The position numbers and the translations under genes were made by a program. 64,000 bases of DNA from an uncultured Lachnospiraceae bacterium (lineage in GTDB: Bacteria > Bacillota > Clostridia > Lachnospirales > Lachnospiraceae). The stretch covers positions 1-64,000 of the forward strand of contig CAJURF010000003.1 in assembly GCA_910588825.1 (NCBI GenBank). Direction: 5' to 3'. Position 1 is the first letter of the stretch, and each line of letters starts with the position of its first letter. The notes under the pieces are model-generated. The model saw only the letters and a list, made by a program, of their open reading frames with translations, ran no database searches and was not told the DNA's origin. This document shows, piece after piece, positions 50,257-58,198 of this stretch.

Positions 50257-50649
50257 CTAACTCTTCTTCACAAACGTGTGCGCGCACTTTGGACAGCGCA
50301 CCTCCACCTTTCCCTTTCCCCTGGGAATGCGCACTTTCTGCCCGCAGCCAGGGCATTTGTAAATATGATACTCTTTCCTCTGTTCCAGCTGCCTCTTCTC
50401 CCTGCGAAGCCTGATCAAAACCTTCTCCTTGATCTCCAGATAGCGCTGGTTCTCCACTGCCCGGGTATACACTTTCCTTGAAAACATGCGGTAATAGGCC
50501 CACCCCAATAAAATGACAGCGGCCAGACACAGCTGTGGCTTCCAGATGACGGACAGCCCCAGAACAATCAGAGAAAGCGTCATTAAAAAGCGGTTAAACT
50601 GGTCATTTCCATACCGGCCTTGCATAAAACGGTAAAATTTTTCCCTCAA
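50257..50649 (-). CDS. Membrane protein with C-terminal zinc ribbon
   Basis: 130 residues. I chose the TTG at 50649, seven bases after GGGAGG, giving MREKFYRFMQGRYGNDQ; a TTG two codons earlier is too close to that site. A hydrophobic hairpin (about 22-56) is followed by a basic helix (KEKVLIRLRREKRQLEQRK) and a zinc ribbon CPGCG...CPKC near the C-terminus. Proteins of this layout are common and uncharacterised in Clostridia. Confidence 0.75.
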   Translation of the reverse strand: MREKFYRFMQGRYGNDQFNRFLMTLSLIVLGLSVIWKPQLCLAAVILLGWAYYRMFSRKVYTRAVENQRYLEIKEKVLIRLRREKRQLEQRKEYHIYKCPGCGQKVRIPRGKGKVEVRCPKCAHTFVKKS

Positions 50650-50747
50650 TTGCAATCCCTCCCACTCCCTGATACTGCTATATTACTATTTTCTCACCTC
50701 TGATACAAGCAAATAAAAATAAAAAATATATAAATATATTTTCTTTC

Positions 50748-50776
50748 TTGCCGATTCCACCAGACAATAGTATAAT
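50748..50776 (+). promoter_or_regulatory. Promoter of the pduL-like gene
   Basis: TTGCCG (50748-50753) and TATAAT (50771-50776) with a 17-base spacer, leaving a leader of about 95 bases in which I see no riboswitch. Confidence 0.5.
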
Positions 50777-50878
50777 ATTTACTGTCCGCTGTATGGCCGG
50801 CAACTATATACCATTGTTTCAATCAACCAATATCAGCGTGTAAAGTCACCGCACACCCTCCAGAAAGGCTGCAATCAT

Positions 50879-51520
50879 ATGAGCATCAAAATTCCAATTG
50901 AGACCTCTGCCAGACACATGCATATCTGCAGAGAAGATTTTGAAAAACTTTTCGGGACCGGTTCTGAACTTACCTTTCAAAAAGAGTTAAGCCAGCCGGG
51001 CCAATTTGTGGCAAAAGAACGGGTCACTGTAATCGGCCCTAAAGGACAATTCGAAAATATAGCCCTGCTGGGGCCGCTGCGCCCAGAGACACAGGTGGAA
51101 ATTTCCCTTACAGATGCCAGAAAGCTGGGGATTCCTGCCGTCATCCGCCAATCGGGGGATATTGATGGCACGCCGGGCTGTACGCTCTCCGGCCCAAATA
51201 GTACCATTGATATCAGCCAGGGAGTCATTGTTGCAAAAAGGCACATTCACATGACACCTACCCAGGCTTATAAAATGCATGTAAAAGATAATGAATCCGT
51301 ATTCGTCCTGACCAAAAGTTACGAAAGAGCTTTGATCTACGCAGATGTAATCGTCCGGGTACATAAAAATTTTTCCCTGTCCATGCACGTGGACACAGAC
51401 GAAGCCAACGCCTTCGCCAATGACCAGGAACCTTACGGAGTAATCATCAAATTATTTGACAGCGACACCTATGATGTCAACGAATGGATTGATGAAATAC
51501 TCTCTGGCATCCAGCGGTAA
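50879..51520 (+). CDS. pduL: Phosphate acyltransferase, PduL type
   Basis: 213 residues. The duplicated beta-barrel domains carry the zinc-binding histidines in TSARHMHICRED and VAKRHIHMTPTQAY, plus SMHVDTDEANAF. PduL exchanges acyl-CoA and acyl phosphate (propionyl or acetyl) to recover CoA and make ATP with acetate/propionate kinase. No microcompartment shell genes or encapsulation-peptide-like N-terminal helix are present; the protein begins almost at the first domain. It is thus likely the cytosolic housekeeping phosphotransacetylase version. The gene is monocistronic. Confidence 0.92.
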   Translation: MSIKIPIETSARHMHICREDFEKLFGTGSELTFQKELSQPGQFVAKERVTVIGPKGQFENIALLGPLRPETQVEISLTDARKLGIPAVIRQSGDIDGTPGCTLSGPNSTIDISQGVIVAKRHIHMTPTQAYKMHVKDNESVFVLTKSYERALIYADVIVRVHKNFSLSMHVDTDEANAFANDQEPYGVIIKLFDSDTYDVNEWIDEILSGIQR

Positions 51521-51591
51521 CCTGCCCTTTTCTTCTCACAATTTACTGTCATATGCACAGTCATTTCTTAATAAATTATAAAGTTTACAAT

Positions 51592-51625
51592 TCTGTTTGT
51601 AAACAGACTATATGCGTGTTATGAT
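51592..51625 (+). promoter_or_regulatory. Promoter and palindromic operator candidate of the PAP2 gene
   Basis: TTGTAA (51597-51602) and TATGAT (51620-51625) are 17 bases apart. The palindrome TCTGTTTGTAAACAGA (51592-51607, 7-bp arms) covers the -35 box and would block polymerase if bound. Confidence 0.45.
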
Positions 51626-51673
51626 ATGATCTATTGAAAAATATATTATTTATAGAACATGTTGAAAAGTCTG

Positions 51674-51739
51674 GAGCGCGTCTTAAAATTGTCTTCCGTG
51701 GAAAGTGCAGACCACGGCAGCAGCCTTTAAGACACGTTC
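51674..51739. repeat. 66-bp palindromic repeat related to family A
   Basis: GAGCGCGTCTTAAAA (51674-51688) and CTTTAAGACACGTTC (51725-51739) are inverted with three mismatches and resemble the ends of the 160-bp element at 33741. A CCGTGG/CCACGG pair lies at the centre. It is in the leader of the PAP2 gene, ending 20 bases before the start codon. Confidence 0.6.
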
Positions 51740-51758
51740 AGAGAAGAAGGTGGACAGA

Positions 51759-52424
51759 TTGAATTTTATCAAGAAGTATAAACACGGTTTCATCATTATC
51801 ATATATGGTATTTTCTACATGGCCGGCTTCCGGTATTTGGAAAACCATATTCAGCATAACTACCATATTGTCCATGCCGTTCTGGATGATTATATTCCGT
51901 TTTGCGAATATTTTATTATCCCTTACCTATTATGGTTTCCGTTTCTGTTTTCCACTGTGGTTTATTTTATCTTTTTCAACCCGGATAAGCAGGAATACTA
52001 TCAATATATCAAAAATTTGTGTATGGGCATGACTGTGTTTCTGGCAGTCTCTTACCTTTACCCCAACGGCCACCAGCTGCGGCCGGAAGTTTTCGCCCGG
52101 GATAATTTTTGTGTGGACCTGGTGAAAATACTCTACTCAACAGACACCTGCACCAACATACTGCCCAGCATCCATGTATTCAACTCTCTGGCTGCCTATA
52201 TGGCGGTTTCCCAGTGTCAGGCTCTAAGAAAGCATACCTGGGTAAAAGCAGGAACTCTGTTTCTTGTAATCACCATCATTCTGTCAACAATGCTCCTGAA
52301 ACAGCATTCCGTTGTGGACGTTATCCTGGGCTCTGCCATGGCAGGTATGGGGTATCTGTTCTTTTATCAGTACCCGGCCAGAAAATACGCCCGGCAGGTG
52401 CCTGCAAGATTTTCTTATAAGTAA
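51759..52424 (+). CDS. PAP2-superfamily membrane phosphatase
   Basis: 221 residues from a TTG behind AGGTGG. About six membrane helices. The phosphatase motifs are LPSIHVFNSLAAY (PSxH) and LLKQHSVVDVILG (H-x3-D); the first motif (K-x6-RP) is only weakly matched. Such proteins remove phosphate from lipid phosphates or carry out inositol-phosphoryl transfer at the membrane. The N-terminal basic helix (IKKYKHGFIIIIYGIFY) fits. It is alone, with a palindromic repeat in its leader. Confidence 0.8.
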   Translation: MNFIKKYKHGFIIIIYGIFYMAGFRYLENHIQHNYHIVHAVLDDYIPFCEYFIIPYLLWFPFLFSTVVYFIFFNPDKQEYYQYIKNLCMGMTVFLAVSYLYPNGHQLRPEVFARDNFCVDLVKILYSTDTCTNILPSIHVFNSLAAYMAVSQCQALRKHTWVKAGTLFLVITIILSTMLLKQHSVVDVILGSAMAGMGYLFFYQYPARKYARQVPARFSYK

Positions 52425-52429
52425 AAGAT

Positions 52430-52475
52430 AACAGTCCCAGGCGCGGCTGATTTACTGCCGCTGCCTGGGACTGTT
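52430..52475. terminator. Bidirectional terminator between the PAP2 and GT2 genes
   Basis: AACAGTCCCAGGC (52430-52442) and GCCTGGGACTGTT (52463-52475) form a perfect 13-bp stem with further inner pairing, followed by AAAAAA. Confidence 0.85.
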
Positions 52476-52489
52476 AAAAAATACTTGAG

Positions 52490-53506
52490 TCAATTAAATC
52501 CGTAAAACTTCTGATAGATTTTATAAAGGGTTGTGGACATGCTTCTTCCCCCTTTTCCCGGCAGATTTACTGCGCCTCCCACAATTCCATGGCGCACGTT
52601 CTTGTAGAGGCTTTTATCTGTATCTTTCAAATATTTCCACAGCTCTGCCTTTTTCTCAAGGTTTTCTTCTTTCTTGGAGCGTATCAGCATCACACTGGAT
52701 ACTGCTGTTATGATTGTGAGATACCGCTCCATATATTTTCTCAGCTGTCTGGATTTCACCGGAGTATTTGCCATCACATCGATCATCCGCTTATTTACCC
52801 TAATCTGCTGGTCAATGCGCTGAATCATCACTGACTCATGAACCGACTGGTCTTCTCTCCCAATAAAATACCGATAAAAATTCACATCCAGATAATAAAG
52901 GGTGGACACATAGGGCAGGGGTTCGAACACAAACAGATTATCCACATAAAACGTATGCTCCGGCAGCTGCAGGCCGCATGCTTTTAACAATTCTGTCCTG
53001 TAGATTACTGAATGCATCAGTATATACTTTCCAGTGCGCATATGTCTCACCTGATTCCAGCCGAAGATTTCATTCTGGGGAAAACATTTCCTGTACTGCA
53101 TAACCTTTTTGTGGGCCGCACCCTTCTTATCATAGACAAAATTGCTGATGAGCATATCCAGCGTCTGCGGGCCGCGGATTAATTCTTCCAGGGTGTTTAA
53201 CACCATCTGATACGCTTCCGGGTTCAACCAGTCGTCGCTGTCCACCACCTTAAAATAGAGTCCCTGTGCATTAGCAAGCCCGGTATTCACCGCCTTTCCG
53301 TGCCCTCCGTTTTCCTGATGGATTGTCCGGACAATATTGGGATATTCTCTGGCGTAGGCATCGGCGATTGCCCCTGTATTGTCTGTAGAACCGTCATCCA
53401 CAATGAGGATTTCCACATCTTCCCCTCCTGCTAACAGCGAGTCTACACATTTTTTCATATATTCCTGTGAATTATAGCAGGGCACCGTAATACTCAATAT
53501 TTTCAT
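52490..53506 (-). CDS. Family 2 glycosyltransferase
   Basis: 338 residues. The GT-A core is plain: ITVPCYNSQEYMKKCVDSLL, EILIVDDGSTDNTG, HQENGGHGKAVNTGL and the metal-binding FKVVDSDDWLN. The C-terminal half (about 200-338) is helical and basic, with no transmembrane helix. It transfers a sugar to a cell-surface polymer or lipid; donor and acceptor are unknown. It overlaps the mutY stop by 4 bases (ATGA), an unusual pairing of a surface-sugar gene with DNA repair. Confidence 0.9.
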   Translation of the reverse strand: MKILSITVPCYNSQEYMKKCVDSLLAGGEDVEILIVDDGSTDNTGAIADAYAREYPNIVRTIHQENGGHGKAVNTGLANAQGLYFKVVDSDDWLNPEAYQMVLNTLEELIRGPQTLDMLISNFVYDKKGAAHKKVMQYRKCFPQNEIFGWNQVRHMRTGKYILMHSVIYRTELLKACGLQLPEHTFYVDNLFVFEPLPYVSTLYYLDVNFYRYFIGREDQSVHESVMIQRIDQQIRVNKRMIDVMANTPVKSRQLRKYMERYLTIITAVSSVMLIRSKKEENLEKKAELWKYLKDTDKSLYKNVRHGIVGGAVNLPGKGGRSMSTTLYKIYQKFYGFN

Positions 53507-54633
53507 AGCTTCCTCCTGTAATCGTCTCCATGATCATCCCCCTTTACAAATCCGGCAAAAGCGTCAAATGCCGAAGGTATCGCATATGTTCTCCGGATTT
53601 CTTCCTGTTCTGCAAATATCATTTTCCCCTGATGCCCATCTTCCAGCTGTTGTATCCGTATCTGATACCCCAGCATCCGCCATTCCACATGAGAAAAAAT
53701 ATGTCTCGCTTCCCCCAGGGATCGGATATAAAGCGGCACCAGTTTTTGGGACTGTACCCACTTCAGCGCCTCATCTTCCGTCAGGTGTGTCAATACGTTG
53801 GGAAGTTCATATAATCCCGCCAAAAGCCCTCTGGATGGACGTTTCCTAATGGCCGCACGGCTGCCATCCTGAATAACCAGAACTGTACGCTCCTCAATTC
53901 TGCGGGATTTACCTGTAGATTTTATGGGAAGGCTATCCACTGTCCCATGAAGCCCTGCCAGACAGATCTCTTTCAGCGGGCACTGGGAACATTTCGCCTG
54001 TCCGTTGGGGATACACACCAGCGCTCCCAGCTCCATAAGGGCCTGGTTATAATCTCCCGGACGTTCTTTTGGTATCATCTCCTGAATTTCCTGTTCTATA
54101 CGGCGCCTCACAGACTGTTTTGCAATATCTTCCCTGCTCTCTGTCACACGGGACACCACCCGCAGTACATTTCCATCCACTGCCGGCACCGGAATCCCAT
54201 AAGCAATAGAGGCAATAGCACCCGCTGTATAATTTCCAATTCCCGCAAGTCCTCTCAGCGCCTCATAGTCTGCCGGAAGAAGCCCCTGGTAATGCTCCAT
54301 CACCTGCCTGGCAGCTTTCTGCATATTGCGCACCCGGTTGTAATAGCCCAGCCCCTCCCACAATTTCATCAGCTTCTCCTGAGGGCACTGCGCCAGCGCC
54401 TCCACTGTGGGCAGTTCCGATAAAAATCTTGCAAAATAAGGCTTCACCGCCTCCACCCGGGTCTGCTGGCACATGATCTCTGACACCCAGATCTCATAGG
54501 GGTTTTTATTTTCCCGCCAGGGCAGAGAGCGTTTATTCTCATCGTACCAGTCCAGCAGCGGTTTCTCCACTTCCTGTAACAGACTCAATTTTTTATCCTC
54601 GCTTTTTCCACTGTTTCTTATGATACCAGCCAC
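53503..54633 (-). CDS. mutY: A/G-specific adenine DNA glycosylase
   Basis: 376 residues. The helix-hairpin-helix and catalytic Asp are in GLAGIGNYTAGAIASIAYG and PVPAVDGNVLRV; the glutamate motif is CQQTRVEAV; the 4Fe-4S cluster is formed by CIPNGQAKCSQCPLKEIC. The C-terminal NUDIX-like domain for 8-oxoG recognition is present (about 240-360). It removes adenine paired with 8-oxoguanine. GT2 is translationally coupled behind it. Confidence 0.95.
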   Translation of the reverse strand: MAGIIRNSGKSEDKKLSLLQEVEKPLLDWYDENKRSLPWRENKNPYEIWVSEIMCQQTRVEAVKPYFARFLSELPTVEALAQCPQEKLMKLWEGLGYYNRVRNMQKAARQVMEHYQGLLPADYEALRGLAGIGNYTAGAIASIAYGIPVPAVDGNVLRVVSRVTESREDIAKQSVRRRIEQEIQEMIPKERPGDYNQALMELGALVCIPNGQAKCSQCPLKEICLAGLHGTVDSLPIKSTGKSRRIEERTVLVIQDGSRAAIRKRPSRGLLAGLYELPNVLTHLTEDEALKWVQSQKLVPLYIRSLGEARHIFSHVEWRMLGYQIRIQQLEDGHQGKMIFAEQEEIRRTYAIPSAFDAFAGFVKGDDHGDDYRRKL

Positions 54634-54745
54634 ACAGTGAACAGTATCATCCTTATTTTAGTACGTGTTTCACAGAAAATCAACAGTTGCTTTTCCCCTG
54701 TGCTTCATTTAAAATGAAATTCAGAAAACAAAGGAGAATTTAGAC

Positions 54746-55366
54746 ATGGACAGTATCATATTTGATGTAGACGGCACACTCTGGGATTCCACGGAAATTG
54801 TGGCTGATGCCTGGACGAAAGCAGTCCGCCGTCTGTACGACCCCCAGATGACCATCACCGCCCCCCAGCTGCGCGGCCTGTTCGGCAGACTGCTGCCGGA
54901 TATTGCTGCCAGCCTGTTTCCCAGAGAGACAACGGCACGTCAAATGGAGTTGATTGATTTGTGCTGTGAAGAAGAACACAGGGTACTCTTGGAGACACCC
55001 CAGCCGCCCATTTATCCTCATCTGGAGAGTACCTTACAGATTTTATCTGAGAAATACCGGTTATTTATTGTGAGCAACTGCCAGGCTGGATATATTGAGG
55101 TATTCTTAAAATGCACCGGTTTTTCACGCTATTTCCAGGGACACCTTTGCCCGGGGGACACGGGAAAGCCCAAGGGAGAAAATATTCTGGAAATCATCCG
55201 CCGCTTTGATTTGAAATCCCCTGTATATGTGGGGGATACCGCTGGAGACTTCCAGGCTTCCAGGCAAGCGGGCATTCCCTTTGTGCACGCCGCCTATGGC
55301 TATGGGCAGACAGATGGACCAGACTATACCATTTCCCAGTTCTCAGACCTGGCTGGTATTTTTTGA
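54746..55366 (+). CDS. HAD-family hydrolase (phosphoglycolate phosphatase-like)
   Basis: 206 residues behind AAAGGAG. Motifs: IIFDVDGTLWDS (nucleophile Asp), LFIVSNCQAGY (Ser/Thr), GKPKGENI (Lys) and VYVGDTAGDFQASRQAG (acidic pair). An alpha-helical cap is inserted after motif I. It dephosphorylates a small sugar phosphate or similar. The gene stands alone and ends at a strong terminator. Confidence 0.9.
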   Translation: MDSIIFDVDGTLWDSTEIVADAWTKAVRRLYDPQMTITAPQLRGLFGRLLPDIAASLFPRETTARQMELIDLCCEEEHRVLLETPQPPIYPHLESTLQILSEKYRLFIVSNCQAGYIEVFLKCTGFSRYFQGHLCPGDTGKPKGENILEIIRRFDLKSPVYVGDTAGDFQASRQAGIPFVHAAYGYGQTDGPDYTISQFSDLAGIF

Positions 55367-55369
55367 ATA

Positions 55370-55412
55370 AAAAATCTGCAGGAATGAAACCTTTCCATTC
55401 CTGCAGATTTTT
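55370..55412. terminator. Strong bidirectional terminator
   Basis: A perfect 17-bp stem (55370-55386 with 55396-55412) and 9-base loop, A-rich on one side and T-rich on the other, between the convergent HAD and L,D-transpeptidase genes. Confidence 0.92.
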
Positions 55413-55416
55413 ACAA

Positions 55417-57426
55417 TCAATTAAACACCACAATAGGTGTCTCTGTATCAATAATCTCATACAGCTCTGCCGCCTTGCTCACAGGAAGGTTAATACAGCC
55501 ATGGGAACCATTATACGTATAGACATCCCCCCCAAAGCTGGCCTGCCAGTTGGCGTCGTGGAATCCAACCCCGCCGTTAAAGGGCATCCAGTACTGCACC
55601 GGAGTCTCATACTCGTATTCTCCGTTTTCCTGTTTTTCCCCTCTCAAAATCTCATCCAATTTCTTATAATACAAATGACATACCCCTGTGGGCGTGGCCT
55701 TATCGGGAGTGGGTTTCCCGGACACAATCTCAGATTCAAAGATTAACATTCCTTCTCTGTAATAATACATATGCTGGCTGGTCAAGTCCACTTCGATATA
55801 AGTTTTGCCGATATCATCAGGGCCCGCCTGCAGAGCAGTACTCACATAATTGGGTTCCCTGGACACAACCTGCCCGCTTCTGATTTCTTCCAGCAGCTGT
55901 ACCGCCTCCGCATACTGGTCAATCTGCCATCCGTAATTTCCCCCAGCCACATTGATCGTACGGCCTGATGTGGTGGTAAACGGCCTGCTGGCGCCTAATG
56001 TATCATGGCGTGCTGCCAGATCTGCCACATAAGCATACACATTTCCTTCCAGCACGGATTCGTCAATCTCTGTACCAGCTCCCTCTCCGGCAGTAATCCA
56101 ATTGCGGATCACATCGCCGTTTAAAACCTCCGTCTGATCCCCAAATGTATAGGTGATACTGGCCTTCGCGTAGCTGTTTAAATGCTCCAGTTCCTGTACC
56201 AGCTGTTCATTATCCTTCAGCACAGCTGCTGTCTGGTACACATCTTCTTTCTCCAGATCCACACTTGATAAACTTTCCTCCACGCATCTGCATAGGATTT
56301 CCAGTGTCTTCTCTGCGTCTACTGCAGTTCCCACCGTCTCTGGTACGATTACAAACTGATTTTCCTGGTATTCCAGGTGCGCATCCACTGGGGCTGTCTG
56401 TCTGTCCGGCTGCATAAAGTCTAATTGATTCATCTGCTCCCGGACCTTCTCCCTGTTGTAAGAAATACTCTCCCCCACTGTATAACTCCGCTCGGAGAAG
56501 AAGGAATTCACCCAGTTCATGGGTTTTTGCTGAGCCATTACTTTCTCCACACCGTCATAGGGCTGATATTTATACTCAATGGACTCTGCTGTGATCACCT
56601 GAGGCTCCGCCTCTCTGGCATACACAGTCAGGGAATAATCTTCCACTCTTCTGCGGATTTTCTCCTCAGCCTCTTCCGCCGTCATACCGGAACAGTCAAT
56701 GTGGTTGATATTTGTCCCTGGCAGAAATTTATCCTGATAATAGTTTCCCACACCGGCATACACACCTACCGTGCCTGCCAGCAGAACACCGATTACAATA
56801 GCCGCCGCTGCCAGTCCCTTCCTGCTCTTTCTCTCCGGCGGAACTTCTATATTCAGGTACTCCGAACGGCGTTTCCGCTGTTTGGGTTTCTTCCCATTCT
56901 GCCCTCTGCCGTTGTCATCTGCTGTCCGCCTCCGGGGTTCTTCCGGCACTTTTTCTTTCTCCTGCCCCTTTTTAGCTTCTTCTTTTACTGGCTGCTCCTG
57001 TGCCTGCCTGCTGCTTTCGAGGGCTTTTTCAGGTTCCTGCTCCTGTGCCCTTTTTTCAGACTTTCCAGATGTTTCCTCCTGCTGCTCATGGTTAACATAA
57101 GTTTCGTCCAATCGTATGCCTTTTGCCCGGGCCACCTTAACAGTCCCTGCAGTCTTTGCTCTTGGCATTTTTTCCGCCAGACTGATATGATCAATGGGCT
57201 CATCTCCCAATGTATCAGATACAATCTTCTGCATGGCCCGCTCAATCTTACTTTCGAAACTTTCTCCTGATTTATTTTCACTTTTATCTTTTTCTGCCGC
57301 GGCTGCTGCCTGTAACTGAGCCAGGGCTTTCTTTACTTCCTGGGCCGGCAGCTCCACCGTTTCATGGATATTGGCACTGCTGTCCACAGTTTTTTCTTTT
57401 TTGGACGTTGCTTTCTTACCGCTCAT
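55417..57426 (-). CDS. L,D-transpeptidase with peptidoglycan-binding-like domain
   Basis: 669 residues. A long charged cytosolic tail (1-205, rich in Glu/Lys/Gln) precedes one transmembrane helix (about 207-230: GLAAAAIVIGVLLAGTVGVY). The outer part has a PG_binding_4-like domain (about 245-480), then a C-terminal YkuD domain ending with YNGSHGCINLPVSKAAELY, in which the Cys is the nucleophile and HG is the catalytic pair. It makes 3-3 cross-links or anchors proteins in peptidoglycan. The size of the cytosolic tail is unusual and may be regulatory. AAGGAGA precedes the start. Confidence 0.9.
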   Translation of the reverse strand: MSGKKATSKKEKTVDSSANIHETVELPAQEVKKALAQLQAAAAAEKDKSENKSGESFESKIERAMQKIVSDTLGDEPIDHISLAEKMPRAKTAGTVKVARAKGIRLDETYVNHEQQEETSGKSEKRAQEQEPEKALESSRQAQEQPVKEEAKKGQEKEKVPEEPRRRTADDNGRGQNGKKPKQRKRRSEYLNIEVPPERKSRKGLAAAAIVIGVLLAGTVGVYAGVGNYYQDKFLPGTNINHIDCSGMTAEEAEEKIRRRVEDYSLTVYAREAEPQVITAESIEYKYQPYDGVEKVMAQQKPMNWVNSFFSERSYTVGESISYNREKVREQMNQLDFMQPDRQTAPVDAHLEYQENQFVIVPETVGTAVDAEKTLEILCRCVEESLSSVDLEKEDVYQTAAVLKDNEQLVQELEHLNSYAKASITYTFGDQTEVLNGDVIRNWITAGEGAGTEIDESVLEGNVYAYVADLAARHDTLGASRPFTTTSGRTINVAGGNYGWQIDQYAEAVQLLEEIRSGQVVSREPNYVSTALQAGPDDIGKTYIEVDLTSQHMYYYREGMLIFESEIVSGKPTPDKATPTGVCHLYYKKLDEILRGEKQENGEYEYETPVQYWMPFNGGVGFHDANWQASFGGDVYTYNGSHGCINLPVSKAAELYEIIDTETPIVVFN

Positions 57427-57467
57427 GAATTTTGAACTTCTCCTTAACCATTCACATACACCGAAAC

Positions 57468-57491
57468 AACCACCAGCTTATACTGGTGGTT
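57468..57491. promoter_or_regulatory. Hairpin in the leader of the L,D-transpeptidase gene
   Basis: AACCACCAG (57468-57476) and CTGGTGGTT (57483-57491) form a perfect 9-bp stem with a 6-base loop, 42 bases upstream of the start codon on the minus strand. The remaining bases to 57634 are AT-rich without further structure that I see. Confidence 0.45.
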
Positions 57492-57634
57492 TGAACTCAT
57501 AAGTTTCTGTAGTGGATTTATTATAACACACTTCTCAGCAAATGTACCCCTTATTTAACCCCATCGGCAAAATTTAAAACAAATGTCACACTTTATGGAA
57601 ATTCCTTAACGTTATCTTCACAAGGACCATGTTT

Positions 57635-58189
57635 TTACGAGTCTGATTCTTCTTCACTCTCCTTCTCCCGCATATCCTCCAGACTATAGTTCAGAGCCTC
57701 TGCACTGGAGGCGGCCACAGTGTAAACCACCTGTTCCTCTCCCTCCACCTGCAGATAGTATTCCTCACCTGTGAGATTCCCGATTTTTACTGTAGTCTTT
57801 GTTCCATCCTCCTCATTTAATGTGACTATATATGCCGGCTTCTTCAGGCCGTAATCTTCCAGGGCATCAATATCCTCCAGTTTCCTGGATGCTGTAAGAC
57901 TGGAAAAGGTATTGGCTATCCGGTCAGGATATGTCTGGTCCAGATCGGCCTTTTTGTCTTCTGTACATATCCATTTATCCTTTTTCTTTTTAAAGTGCAG
58001 TTTTTCCTGTTCCAGTGTCTGGTAGGAAAAAGACTGGATTTCTCCCAGATCTGTCACTTTTATCACACTTTTCTCCTGAGCGGCCTGTTCTTCCTTTGCG
58101 GCTTTCTTATTTTGAAATACAAGGATTCCATACCCTGCTGCCAGCACTGCCAGAAGAACAGACAAAATTACTATCTGTCTTTTCTTCAT
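57635..58189 (-). CDS. DUF4340-like membrane-anchored protein
   Basis: 184 residues. An N-terminal membrane anchor (about 5-25: VILSVLLAVLAAGYGILVF) is followed by a beta-rich domain: LGEIQSFSYQTLEQEKLHFK, KWICTEDKKADLDQTYPDRI, LEDYGLKKPAYIVTLNEEDG. This matches the DUF4340 repeat that accompanies Gld-type ABC systems. Most DUF4340 proteins hold two repeats and 300-500 residues; this one has a single repeat. It is the last gene of the ABC operon, 9 bases after the GldG-like gene. Confidence 0.8.
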   Translation of the reverse strand: MKKRQIVILSVLLAVLAAGYGILVFQNKKAAKEEQAAQEKSVIKVTDLGEIQSFSYQTLEQEKLHFKKKKDKWICTEDKKADLDQTYPDRIANTFSSLTASRKLEDIDALEDYGLKKPAYIVTLNEEDGTKTTVKIGNLTGEEYYLQVEGEEQVVYTVAASSAEALNYSLEDMREKESEEESDS

Positions 58190-58198
58190 ATCTGCCGC

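Noticed and set aside
50777..50878. B12 or other riboswitch in the pduL leader
   Set aside because: The leader is about 100 bases and shows no B12-box or other conserved core.
50879..51520. Part of a bacterial microcompartment locus
   Set aside because: PduL often belongs to one, but no shell protein, signature enzyme or encapsulation peptide is visible.
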